Source: Anaerolineales bacterium | Lineage (GTDB): Bacteria > Chloroflexota > Anaerolineae > 4572-78 > J111 | Reading direction: 5' to 3' | DNA length: 23,129 nucleotides | Assembly: GCA_012032575.1 (NCBI GenBank) | Contig: JAAUSP010000050.1 | Span: 1-23,129, forward strand | Part shown: positions 1 through 7,618 of the stretch, in pieces | Numbering within the stretch: the stretch's first letter is position 1 | Layout of the letters: each line of letters opens with the position of its first letter | Notes under the pieces: model-generated | What the model was told of the DNA's origin: nothing | Databases searched by the model: none | The model's input: only the letters and a program-made list of their open reading frames with translations | Translations under genes and position numbers: made by a program

Positions 1-115
1 ATTTTTTAGCTAAAACTATCCGAATTTTCAACCCACTTTTGCCGTAATATATCAATATTTTAGGGATTGCAATTTATTTTCTGAACATTATTTTTATTTT
101 TGACCCATTTTTGCA

Positions 116-121
116 AAGAGG
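116..121 (+). promoter_or_regulatory. Ribosome binding site AAGAGG setting the GTG start at 130
   Basis: AAGAGG lies 8 bases before GTG 130. It is the reason for rejecting the longer TTG start at 100. The 115 bases before it are AT-rich, and I see no convincing promoter there. Confidence 0.5.
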
Positions 122-129
122 CAAAGGTT

Positions 130-1035
130 GTGAAACGTGTCGTGAGTGTCAGTTTGGGCAGTTCCAGTCGTGACAAAAAAGTTGAGTTTCAATTAGGCCA
201 CGAAACGATCATTCTGGAACGAATCGGCTGCGATGGGGATGAAAAAAAAGCCAAGGCGCTTTTTGCTGAAATGGACGGTAAAGTTGCAGCTTTTGGGGTG
301 GGTGGGGTTGAACTTTACGTTCGGGTGGTCAACAAGAGTTATCCACTCCGCTCCGGGTTGAACCTGGTCAAAGACGTAAAGCAAACCCCGTACACGGATG
401 GACGGGGTTTGAAATTTACCCTGGAGCAAAACATTTTCCAACTGGTTGAGCCTTGCTTCCGCCAGCCGATTGTCCCGCGCAAAGCCATGATGCCTGTGGC
501 GGCTGATCGCTACAGTATGGCCGAATCGCTGCATCGAGCGGGATTTGAGCTGGTATTTTGCGATTTAATATTTGGGTTGGGTCTCCCCTTCCCTGTTTAC
601 GGGCTGGCTCGGTTGCGCCGGCTGGCAGCTATGCTGATGCCGGTAATCGGGCTGATGCCGATCAGCATGCTTTATCCAACCGGCCAAAATCAGGAAAAAA
701 ATGTGCCCAGACATGAAAAGTGGTTTCGCTTTGGGCCGATCGTTGCCGGCGATTTTCAATACATCCGCCGTTACATGCCGCTGGATATGAACGGCAAAGT
801 CATCATCACCAATACCACGACCCCCCGCGACCTTGAATTGATGCAATCACGGGGCGTGTCCTATGTTGTCACCAGTACGCCCAGGATTGAGGGACGTTCC
901 TTCGGAACCAATGTTTTGGAAGCAGCCCTGATCGCCTATGCCGGCAAAGGCCGGTTGTTGACCGATGCTGAATTATCCGCCCTAATTAACGAATTAAAGC
1001 TAAAACCTGACGTGCAAGCCTTAAACCCGGTTTAA
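130..1035 (+). CDS. Conserved protein of the family often labelled 'quinate 5-dehydrogenase'; function unproven
   Basis: About 301 residues. I choose the GTG at 130: it has an AAGAGG ribosome site 8 bases upstream and gives the N-terminus MKRVVSVSLGSS, whereas the in-frame TTG at 100 has no such site. The protein opens with a short beta-rich segment (VVSVSLGSS), then a region ending KVAAFGVGGVELY, and closes with GKVIITNTTTPRDLELM and GRSFGTNVLEAALIA. From memory this matches a family in Firmicutes and Chloroflexota that databases name quinate 5-dehydrogenase. I see no classic GxGxxG dinucleotide-binding loop and no shikimate or quinate genes nearby, so the enzyme name should be treated as a label only. 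It is soluble, with no signal peptide. A 78-base gap separates it from the transporter run, and a promoter-like sequence lies in that gap, so it is probably a separate transcription unit. Confidence 0.6.
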   Translation: MKRVVSVSLGSSSRDKKVEFQLGHETIILERIGCDGDEKKAKALFAEMDGKVAAFGVGGVELYVRVVNKSYPLRSGLNLVKDVKQTPYTDGRGLKFTLEQNIFQLVEPCFRQPIVPRKAMMPVAADRYSMAESLHRAGFELVFCDLIFGLGLPFPVYGLARLRRLAAMLMPVIGLMPISMLYPTGQNQEKNVPRHEKWFRFGPIVAGDFQYIRRYMPLDMNGKVIITNTTTPRDLELMQSRGVSYVVTSTPRIEGRSFGTNVLEAALIAYAGKGRLLTDAELSALINELKLKPDVQALNPV

Positions 1036-1048
1036 ATTGCGGTAGTGA

Positions 1049-1077
1049 TTGCGCCCAGAAACGGGTTGTGCTAAAAT
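1049..1077 (+). promoter_or_regulatory. Candidate sigma-70-type promoter with extended -10
   Basis: TTGCGC (1049-1054), a 17-base spacer, then TAAAAT (1072-1077) preceded by TGC, an extended -10 arrangement. It sits just upstream of the first ABC permease. The same TGCTAAAAT string recurs at 2086-2094. The -35 match is weak (3 of 6). Confidence 0.4.
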
Positions 1078-1113
1078 GTCGCCACTTTTCTAAACCGATG
1101 CCATGAATAGAGG

Positions 1114-2078
1114 CTGATCATCGCAACTCAAGTTGAAGTTGCCAAAGGGGGCAGCGCTACCTCAACCTTTAAACTACCCGATTGGACCCGCCCGATTCTC
1201 TACTTTTTTTGGTCGTGCTGCTGCTGGCGCTCGCGTGGCAAGGCTATAAACTTCTGGCTGCCCCCGGCGGAAAGTATCTGCGCGGCACAGCCGAGGTAAA
1301 AGTAGGCAGCGAACGAGTGCCAGGGGCGTTGTGCCAAAATTTCGGCCTGTGCAAAATTGCCATGCCCATCAGCGCCGATGATCGCTCGATGCCTCCCCTG
1401 AGCGAAATCATCGGCACCCTGTTTAAACCACCCCGGCGCGGCGGTAATGAAATTCTGCTGACAATTCTCGCCCGCGCTTCGCTCTTTACCTTGCAGGAGG
1501 CAGTGATTGGTTTTCTGTTAGGAGGATTGTTAGGGTTCACTTTAGGCGTTATCTTTGCCCACTCCCGCCTGCTGGAGCGAGGGTTATTGCCTTATGTCGT
1601 TGCTTCACAAACCGTGCCCCTCCTGGCGATTGCCCCGATGGTGGTGATTTGGCTCGGCGGTAATTGGTTTTCAGTCGCTATTATTGCGGCTTATTTGACC
1701 TTTTTCCCCGTTACCATTAATACCCTGCGTGGGCTGCTTTCACCCCAGCCAACGGCAGTAGAATTGATGCGTTCGTATGCAGCCACGCCCTGGCAGGTTC
1801 TATGGAAACTGCGGGTGCCGGCAGCCCTACCTTATATATTCACCGCGCTCAAAGTGTCGGCTACGGCCAGTGTTGTCGGCGCAATCATCGGCGAACTGCC
1901 TTCCGGCATAGCCAATGGACTGGGCCGGGCCATCCTTAACTTTAATCAATATTATGCAACCGGCCCCGAAAAATTGTGGGCCAGCATTCTGATTGCTTCT
2001 CTGGCCGGGATGGTGTTTTTCTTTATCGTTATCATTCTGGAAAAAGTCTTTATCCATCATCGCCCTGCCGAGATATAG
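1114..2078 (+). CDS. ABC importer permease, NitT/TauT (SsuC/TauC-like) type; frameshifted in a T7 run
   Basis: Inner-membrane permease of the BPD_transp_1 family. The cytoplasmic EAA loop that contacts the ATPase is visible as ELMRSYAATPWQVLWKLRVP, and it closely matches the loop of the second permease at 8398-9333 (ELMRSYAAS...LFKLRIP). The two probably pair as a heterodimer. The open frame from TTG 1182 lacks a proper N-terminus. The upstream frame reads IATQVEVAKGG...KLPDWTRPILYF and joins the downstream frame (LVVLLLALAWQGYKLL) if one T is added to the T7 run at 1204-1210. The start codon is unresolved: AGAGG at 1109-1113 is 6 bases before an ATC codon (1120), and no ATG, GTG or TTG is in frame after the TAG at 1108. 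I give CTG 1114 as the outer limit. About 320 residues when corrected. Between the first helix and the conserved core is an extra segment of about 65 residues. Confidence 0.78.
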
Positions 2079-2085
2079 TAAAACT

Positions 2086-2094
2086 TGCTAAAAT
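2086..2094 (+). promoter_or_regulatory. Possible extended -10 promoter element upstream of the FGE-like lipoprotein
   Basis: TG-C-TAAAAT repeats the extended -10 string seen at 1069-1077. There is no convincing -35 box. The gap 2079-2205 also holds an 8-bp AT-rich hairpin (TTTTAAGG 2139-2146 with CCTTAAAA 2157-2164). Together they hint at an internal promoter and a leader of about 110 bases for the next gene. Confidence 0.3.
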
Positions 2095-2205
2095 GGTCCT
2101 TTTTGGTTATTATTGCGGACAACCTGAACGGGGCTACCTTTTAAGGTTAGCAAAAGCCTTAAAATTCCACTTTAGCTTGAAGGGGAATCAAGTATATTTG
2201 GATAG

Positions 2206-3036
2206 ATGCGTTGTAGAATAGTTCTTCCCATCATCCTCTGGCTATTAATTTCGCTGCCGGCCTGTCAAACTTTATCAACTACGCCTCTTCCACCCACCCC
2301 AACTCCCCTTCTTCCGACTCCCACCCTGGAGACAGCGCTGCCTGAAGAAATTGACAAGATGACAATGGTTTTTGTTCCAGCGGGTAAATTTCTTATGGGC
2401 AGCAGCGAGACCGACAGAGAAGCTGATGATGACGAAAAACCACAACACCGTGTTTATCTTGAAGCCTACTGGATTGACCAGACTGAAGTGACGAATGCAA
2501 TGTACCGGCGCTGTGTTGAAGCCGGCGGTTGTACCAAGCCGGAACACTCGGCGCGGTACGGTTCGGACCAGCATGCTAACCATCCCGTTGTAGGTGTAAC
2601 CTGGTTTCAAGCGCAAGCGTATTGTACCTGGGCGGGCCGGCGGCTGCCCACCGAAGCCCAGTGGGAGAAAGCCGCCCGCGGCGACGATGGCCGGCTCTAT
2701 CCCTGGGGAAACACACCTCCCACACCTGATTTGCTGAATTTTAATCGCCAACTCGGCGACACAAGCGAAGTTGGCCAGTACCGGGCCGGGGCCAGCCCCT
2801 ATGGTGTACTGGATATGGCCGGCAATACCTGGGAATGGGTGGAAGACCGGTACAGCCGGACCTATTATACCAATGCACCGGCAGAGAATCCACCCGGACC
2901 CACTGCCGGCACCACCCGTGTGCTGCGCGGAGGAGCCTGGGGGGTTGATGCCCGCGCTGTCCGAGCTGCTAATCGTTTCTGGGCTTTCCCTGGCCGCAAC
3001 GATCTTGATGGATTTCGATGTGCCCGCTCCCAATAG
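2206..3036 (+). CDS. Secreted FGE-sulfatase-fold lipoprotein (SUMF1/EgtB-like domain) lacking the catalytic cysteines
   Basis: 276 residues. Residues 1-20 form a lipoprotein signal ending in the lipobox LPAC (Cys20). A Pro/Thr-rich linker (about 24-45) follows, then one FGE-sulfatase domain. Family landmarks are clear: MVFVPAGKFLMGSSE, a W-x-D-x-TEVTN-type turn, HPVVGVTWFQAQAYC, RRLPTEAQWEKAARG, YPWGN, GNTWEW, RVLRGGAWG and the C-terminal GFRCAR. In true formylglycine-generating enzymes two cysteines lie in the stretch after GGS/GGAW (SYCYRYRC in the human enzyme). Here that stretch reads GVDARAVRAANR, with no cysteine. It is therefore unlikely to convert sulfatase cysteines, and no sulfatase is nearby. 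I do not assign a reaction. It faces outside the membrane and sits inside a transporter operon, 59 bases before livH. No good ribosome site is visible close to the ATG. Confidence 0.85.
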   Translation: MRCRIVLPIILWLLISLPACQTLSTTPLPPTPTPLLPTPTLETALPEEIDKMTMVFVPAGKFLMGSSETDREADDDEKPQHRVYLEAYWIDQTEVTNAMYRRCVEAGGCTKPEHSARYGSDQHANHPVVGVTWFQAQAYCTWAGRRLPTEAQWEKAARGDDGRLYPWGNTPPTPDLLNFNRQLGDTSEVGQYRAGASPYGVLDMAGNTWEWVEDRYSRTYYTNAPAENPPGPTAGTTRVLRGGAWGVDARAVRAANRFWAFPGRNDLDGFRCARSQ

Positions 3037-3094
3037 GCTGACTACAGCCCCACTGGGCAGGCTTATATTTTCATAATACAAAGGGAGGCTAAAT

Positions 3095-4159
3095 ATGCCC
3101 CGACGCATCCTCGATAACTTAAACTTCGTTAATGTGGCCCTGGCGTTGGTGGGCGCTTTCATCGTAGCCATAATCATTATTGGTTCAATCGCTACCCTGC
3201 GCTCCGGCCATTATACCAGTCGTCAATGGTTTGATTTTGTCATTTTTGGGCTGGCTCAGGGCAGCATTTACGCGCTGATTGCGCTGGGTTATACCATGGT
3301 CTATGGGGTGCTGCGGATGATTAATTTCGCTCACGGCGAAGTTTATATGAGTGGCGCATTTACCGGCTATTTTGTGGCCGATGCCATGAACCGGGCCAAA
3401 GTGTTCAGTACCAATCCGGTGTTGGGACTGCTGGCCGTTTTCGCCGTGGCAATGGCCACTTCGGTGCTGATAGCGGTGCTGTTAGAGCGCATTGCCTACC
3501 GCCCGCTCCGCCGCGCCCCCCGTTTGGTACCGCTGATTACCGCCATCGGCGCTTCATTTTTCTTGCAATACACCTTTCGGGGTTTGTACGGCTCTCAATT
3601 CAAAGCCTACCCCGAAGTCAAAGCCCTGGATGGCGTCTGGAATTTGGGGGGCGATTTTACCATTCAGCGCATTCAGGTCATCGTTATTGTCGCGGCGGCG
3701 CTGCTGATGTTTGGCCTTTACACCTTTGTGCAACGCACCAAAACCGGCAAAGCCATGCGGGCGGTTTCGGAAAATAAAGATGTGGCCGCTTTAATGGGCA
3801 TCAATGTCGACTCCATTATTGTGCAAACCTTTGTTCTGGGCGCGGCGCTGGCCGGCGCAGCCGGAGTGCTGTATGCCCTGATGTTCCGGCAGGTGAGCTT
3901 TTTTATGGGCTTTATCCCCGGCATCAAAGCGTTCACGGCGGCGGTGCTGGGTGGGATTGGCAATGTCCCCGGCGCGATGTTGGGCGGCCTGTTTCTGGGC
4001 ATCTTTGAATCGGTTGGGCCAAGCCTGTTTCTGGATGGCCTGGGTATTCCCGCCCCTTATCAGCTAAAAGATGTGATCGCCTTTAGTATGTTAGTGCTGA
4101 TCTTAATCTTTCGTCCGCAGGGTATCCTGGGCGAGCGATTGGGCAAGGCTAAAGCCTGA
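3095..4159 (+). CDS. livH: Branched-chain amino-acid-type ABC permease LivH
   Basis: 354 residues, a multi-helix inner-membrane permease of the HAAT family (LivH/UrtB type). The family signature is FGLAQGSIYALIALGYTMVY followed by GVLRMINFAHGEVYMSGAF. The typical cytoplasmic ATPase-contact region RTKTGKAMRAVSENKDVAALMG is present, as is the C-terminal AVLGGIGNVPGAMLGGL and the ending IFRPQGILGERLG. The start ATG has a strong AAGGGAGG site (3081-3088) 6 bases upstream. An additional N-terminal helix of about 35 residues precedes the canonical start of the fold. It pairs with the LivM-type permease, which begins 11 bases after its stop. HAAT importers carry branched-chain amino acids, but also urea, short amides and aromatic acids, so the substrate cannot be read from this subunit alone. 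Confidence 0.93.
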   Translation: MPRRILDNLNFVNVALALVGAFIVAIIIIGSIATLRSGHYTSRQWFDFVIFGLAQGSIYALIALGYTMVYGVLRMINFAHGEVYMSGAFTGYFVADAMNRAKVFSTNPVLGLLAVFAVAMATSVLIAVLLERIAYRPLRRAPRLVPLITAIGASFFLQYTFRGLYGSQFKAYPEVKALDGVWNLGGDFTIQRIQVIVIVAAALLMFGLYTFVQRTKTGKAMRAVSENKDVAALMGINVDSIIVQTFVLGAALAGAAGVLYALMFRQVSFFMGFIPGIKAFTAAVLGGIGNVPGAMLGGLFLGIFESVGPSLFLDGLGIPAPYQLKDVIAFSMLVLILIFRPQGILGERLGKAKA

Positions 4160-4170
4160 GGTATACCCCT

Positions 4171-5910
4171 ATGACCGAAAAATCACAAGTCAACTGGACA
4201 AATATCATTCAAATCGGCTTGATTGGCGGAGCCACGGCTGTCCTGATATGCCTGGTCGGGATGGTTGAAGCCTTTAGCAAACGTGACATTATTGCCGGTG
4301 TCATTTCGCTGGGCCAGATTCTGCTGCTGATACTGGCCTTTACCATAGGCTATTTTGCCGCCAAACGAACGGGCAGCCGCGACTGGCGGATCAATCTGGC
4401 CAGTGGAATTATCGCCGGGCTGTTAGTAGGCGCTCTTGTAGCCGGCCTGGTCCTGCTCAGCAAAGGGATTAATATGCGGCCTGTGCTGGTCAATGCCTCA
4501 CCGGCCCTTTTCAAAATTCTTACCTTTAATCAAAAAACAACCGCGCTGGGTATTCTTTATTTGGTAGGTGGCGGCGCGGGAGTTGGCTTGATTGCCGGAC
4601 TCCTGTATACCTTGCCGGCCCGGATTCGGAGCGCCATTATCGCCGGACTAATCTGGGTGATCCTGGTAGGCTTGCTGCAAGACCTGATCCGCCTCACCCT
4701 AACCCCGTGGCCGGACGTAGCCAAAGCAATTAGCTGGATCTTTGGGGCAAGAAACCAAAAAGGATTGTCGGTTATCGGCGCGGTAGCAATTTTTGTAGTT
4801 GTGACCGGCGGTAACTTTTTGTGGGCCGGCTGGAAGCCTACCGTCCAAGCCCGCTATCACGGGCTGGCAGCCCCCCGCCAGAATATGGTCCGTTATGGTG
4901 CCTTATTCGTCGTCGCGCTGGTGATGCTTTACCTGCCCAATCTACTCGGACCCTTCCTGAGCGAAGTCGCCACGACCGTGGGCCTGTACATCCTGATGGG
5001 TTTGGGTCTGAATATTGTGGTCGGGTTTGCCGGTCTGCTCGACTTGGGCTATGTGGCCTTCTTTGCCATTGGCGCGTATGTGATGGGTGTTTTAACCACC
5101 ACCGGCGGCGAACTGACCACTTCGGCCCAGTGGACTTTCTGGGAAGCGCTGCCTGTGGCCGTGCTGGCTTCGGTACTGGCCGGGGTTATTCTGGGGGTGC
5201 CGGTGCTCCACATCCGGGGCGACTACCTGGCCATTGTCACCCTGGGCTTTGGCGAGATTATCCGCATCCTGGCCCTGTCGGATATGCTCAAGCCGCACAT
5301 CGGCGGTTCTCAGGGAATTGTGCAGGTAACCAGAGCCAGTGTTGGCAACATCGTAATAGACGATGCCCAAAAACTTTATTATCTCATTCTGGTGGCCTGT
5401 TTGATCGGCGCTTTTGTGGCTCTGCGCCTAAAAGACTCCCGTCCAGGCCGGGCCTGGATGGCCATGCGCGAAGATGAGGATGTGGCTCAGGCGATGGGCA
5501 TAAATTTAGTTACCACCAAATTGATGGCCTTTGGCGTAGGGGCGGCTTTTTCCGGCTTGAGTGGGGCCATTTTTGCCAGCAAATTGGCGACCATTTATCC
5601 GCACAGCTTCAACTTATTAATTTCGATCAATGTGCTGGCTTTGATTATTGTCGGCGGGATGGGCAGTATTCCGGGCGTGGTCGTCGGGGCGCTGGCCCTG
5701 GTCGGTCTGCCCGAACTGCTGCGCGAGTTTGATGAGTTTCGCCTGATGGTTTACGGGGCCGTTCTGGTGGCCATGATGCTGTACCGGCCCGAAGGCTTGT
5801 GGCCCGAAAAAACCCGCCAGCGCGAACTTCATGCCCAGGAAGATGTACCCATCCCTGAAAATGCAGTTGATTTAACCGGCGCAACTTCAGCCGCAGCGAG
5901 TGGTCAATAA
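4171..5910 (+). CDS. livM: Branched-chain amino-acid-type ABC permease LivM with a long membrane-embedded N-terminal extension
   Basis: 579 residues. The canonical LivM fold occupies roughly residues 233-560: GLYILMGLGLNIVVGFAGLL, DLGYVAFFAIGAY, LRGDYLAIVTLGFGEIIRIL-like HIRGDYLAIVTLGFGEI, the cytoplasmic SRPGRAWMAMREDEDVAQAMG, and ALIIVGGMGSIPGVVVGA with the ending LYRPEGLWPE. The first 230 or so residues are extra and very hydrophobic, with about six likely helices (for example LIGGATAVLICLVGMVEAF and GIIAGLLVGALVAGLVLL). LivM proteins often carry a shorter N-terminal addition, so this one is long but not without parallel. The stop TAA overlaps the ATG of livG by one base, so the two are probably translationally coupled. 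Confidence 0.92.
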   Translation: MTEKSQVNWTNIIQIGLIGGATAVLICLVGMVEAFSKRDIIAGVISLGQILLLILAFTIGYFAAKRTGSRDWRINLASGIIAGLLVGALVAGLVLLSKGINMRPVLVNASPALFKILTFNQKTTALGILYLVGGGAGVGLIAGLLYTLPARIRSAIIAGLIWVILVGLLQDLIRLTLTPWPDVAKAISWIFGARNQKGLSVIGAVAIFVVVTGGNFLWAGWKPTVQARYHGLAAPRQNMVRYGALFVVALVMLYLPNLLGPFLSEVATTVGLYILMGLGLNIVVGFAGLLDLGYVAFFAIGAYVMGVLTTTGGELTTSAQWTFWEALPVAVLASVLAGVILGVPVLHIRGDYLAIVTLGFGEIIRILALSDMLKPHIGGSQGIVQVTRASVGNIVIDDAQKLYYLILVACLIGAFVALRLKDSRPGRAWMAMREDEDVAQAMGINLVTTKLMAFGVGAAFSGLSGAIFASKLATIYPHSFNLLISINVLALIIVGGMGSIPGVVVGALALVGLPELLREFDEFRLMVYGAVLVAMMLYRPEGLWPEKTRQRELHAQEDVPIPENAVDLTGATSAAASGQ

Positions 5911-6698
5911 TGTCAATGCTCAAAGTTCAAAAACTGGTTAAACGATTTGGGGGTCTGGTTGCTATTGGCGACCTTGATCTTGACGTCAAAGAGCGGGCCA
6001 TTCACAGTGTGATTGGTCCCAACGGCGCGGGAAAAACAACCCTTTTCAACTGTATCACCGGTTTTTATAAACCGGAAGAAGGCGATATTCTTCTGAGTGG
6101 TGAATCGCTTCTCAACAAGTCGCCCGACATGATTACCCACAAGGGCATTGCCCGCACCTACCAAAACATCCGCCTGTTCGCCAATATGCCGGCTATTGAA
6201 AATGTTCTGGTCGGCCTGCACAGCCACTTAAAAACCAACCTGTTCGGGGCCATTTTTCGCTTCCCCAACGTCAGGCAAGAAGAAAACCAGGCCCTGGAAG
6301 AGGCCAGACGCTTGCTGCGCTTTGTCGGTCTGATCGGCAAAGGCGACCTGCTGGCCAAGAATTTATCCTACGGCGACCAGCGCCGGCTGGAAATTGCCCG
6401 CGCTCTAGCCAGCAAACCCAAAGTGCTGCTGCTCGACGAGCCAACCGCCGGCATGAATCCGCAGGAAACGGCGGAAATGACCCTTTTCATCCAACACCTA
6501 CGGGATGAACTGGGCATTACCATTCTCCTGATTGAGCACGATATGAAAGTGGTGATGGGCATTTCGGAAACCGTGACCGTGCTTGACTACGGGGTAAAAA
6601 TTGCCGAGGGCCTTCCAGTTGAAATTCAGCGCAATACCCGCGTGATTGAAGCCTATTTAGGGCGCGGGGTGGTGGCAAATTTAGAACAAGCCGCCTGA
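5910..6698 (+). CDS. livG: Branched-chain amino-acid-type ABC ATPase LivG
   Basis: 262 residues, cytoplasmic ATP-binding subunit of the LivHMGF importer. Walker A is GPNGAGKTT at residues 36-44. The LivG-specific helical region follows (GIARTYQNIRLFANM...ENVLVG). The signature is LSYGDQRRLEIARAL and Walker B is KVLLLDEPTAGMNPQE. The C-terminal part reads ITILLIEHDMKVVMGISE...VLDYGVKIAEGLP, typical of LivG rather than LivF. The ATG at 5910 overlaps the livM stop; an in-frame ATG six bases later is possible. The next gene is separated by 135 bases holding a heptad-built inverted repeat, unlike the tight livH-livM-livG spacing. Confidence 0.94.
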   Translation: MSMLKVQKLVKRFGGLVAIGDLDLDVKERAIHSVIGPNGAGKTTLFNCITGFYKPEEGDILLSGESLLNKSPDMITHKGIARTYQNIRLFANMPAIENVLVGLHSHLKTNLFGAIFRFPNVRQEENQALEEARRLLRFVGLIGKGDLLAKNLSYGDQRRLEIARALASKPKVLLLDEPTAGMNPQETAEMTLFIQHLRDELGITILLIEHDMKVVMGISETVTVLDYGVKIAEGLPVEIQRNTRVIEAYLGRGVVANLEQAA

Positions 6699-6706
6699 CC
6701 AGAACA

Positions 6707-6786
6707 AATTGTGAATTGTGAATAGTAAATTATTAATGGTTAATTTTCCTTTAACCCCATTAACCATTCACAATTGACAATTCAGA
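6707..6786 (+). repeat. Heptad inverted repeat A in the livG-livF gap
   Basis: The left arm (6707-6741) is five 7-nt units each starting AAT; the first two are identical (AATTGTG). The right arm (6759-6786) is units starting ATT. Right-arm bases 6759-6782, read as their reverse complement, match left units 1, 2 and 5 at 23 of 24 positions, skipping units 3 and 4 exactly. The arms thus differ by precisely 14 nt. The loop is a pyrimidine-rich stretch (6745-6758). The RNA would form a long hairpin with one 14-nt bulge. Confidence 0.8.
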
Positions 6787-6833
6787 GCCAAAGCCCCCTG
6801 GTGGCAATTTACAATTATTGCGGAGCAAATACG

Positions 6834-7547
6834 ATGCCTCTTCTCGAAGTCAATGACGTTCACACCTACTACGGCAATATCCACGCCCTTAAAGGCATCT
6901 CCCTGAAAGTTGAACAGGGTGAAATTGTGAGCTTGATCGGCGGGAACGGAGCCGGCAAGAGTACCACCCTCAAGACCGTTTGCGGGCTGCTCCAGCCGCG
7001 CCAGGGTTCTATTCACTTTGATGGGGAAGATTTACGCAACTATAAATCGCACGAACTGGTGAGCAAAGGCCTGGCCCTGGTTCCCGAAGGCCGGGGCATT
7101 TTTTCCAGCCTCACCGTCTCTGAAAATCTGGATATGGGCGCGTACTATCGCAAAGATCGGCGCAGCATTACCCAGGATATGGAACACTTTTTCACCCTCT
7201 TCCCCCGGCTAAAAGAGCGCCGCCAGCAGGTAGCCGGCACCCTCAGCGGGGGCGAGCAGCAAATGCTGGCCACCGCCCGCGCCCTGATGTCGCGGCCGCG
7301 GCTGTTGTTAATGGATGAGCCTTCAATGGGTTTGGCTCCCATTCTGGTCGAAAGTATCTTCGATAAGATCAGCGAGATTAATCGCGAGGGAACCACTATT
7401 CTGTTGGTTGAACAAAATGCGAATGTGGCTCTCTCTATTGCTCACCGGGGTTACGTGCTTCAAACCGGCGAGATTGTGCTGGCCGATGACGCCGAGAGTT
7501 TGCGTCACAACCAAATGGTCCGTCAGGCCTATTTAGGAGAAATATAA
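6834..7547 (+). CDS. livF: Branched-chain amino-acid-type ABC ATPase LivF
   Basis: 237 residues from the ATG at 6834, with CGGAG 8 bases upstream. The longer in-frame start at 6774 would run into the repeat in the gap and adds residues foreign to the family. Walker A is GGNGAGKST at residues 36-44, followed by the LivF hallmark LVPEGRGIFSSLTVSENL, the signature LSGGEQQMLATARAL and Walker B RLLLMDEPSMGLAP. The ending VEQNANVALSIAHRGYVLQTG is characteristic of LivF. It pairs with LivG as the heterodimeric motor under LivH-LivM. It is followed by a 71-base gap with a second heptad inverted repeat before the ATPase of the other importer. Confidence 0.95.
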   Translation: MPLLEVNDVHTYYGNIHALKGISLKVEQGEIVSLIGGNGAGKSTTLKTVCGLLQPRQGSIHFDGEDLRNYKSHELVSKGLALVPEGRGIFSSLTVSENLDMGAYYRKDRRSITQDMEHFFTLFPRLKERRQQVAGTLSGGEQQMLATARALMSRPRLLLMDEPSMGLAPILVESIFDKISEINREGTTILLVEQNANVALSIAHRGYVLQTGEIVLADDAESLRHNQMVRQAYLGEI

Positions 7548-7552
7548 TTAAT

Positions 7553-7615
7553 AGTAGAGAGTAGCAGGTTTCCTGGCTTCCCTACTCCTTACTCCTTACT
7601 TCCTACTTCCTATAC
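7553..7615 (+). repeat. Heptad inverted repeat B in the livF-ATPase gap
   Basis: The right arm is five near-tandem 7-nt units from 7581 to 7615 (CCTACTC, CTTACTC and variants). The left arm begins with AGTAGAG and AGTAGCA (7553-7566). AGTAGAGAGTAG (7553-7564) can pair with CTACTCCTTACT (7582-7593) at 10 of 12 positions, enclosing a small CAGG-TTT-CCTG hairpin (7565-7575). The pyrimidine-rich right arm ends 3 bases before the next start codon. Confidence 0.75.
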
Positions 7616-7618
7616 AAC

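Noticed and set aside
2275..3177. Antisense frame of 300 codons opposite the FGE-like lipoprotein
   Set aside because: The sense frame has a full domain and signal peptide; the antisense product has no recognisable features.
6707..6786. CRISPR array or phage attachment site at the heptad repeats
   Set aside because: Units are 7 nt with no spacers, no cas genes are present, and the four sites do not share sequence.
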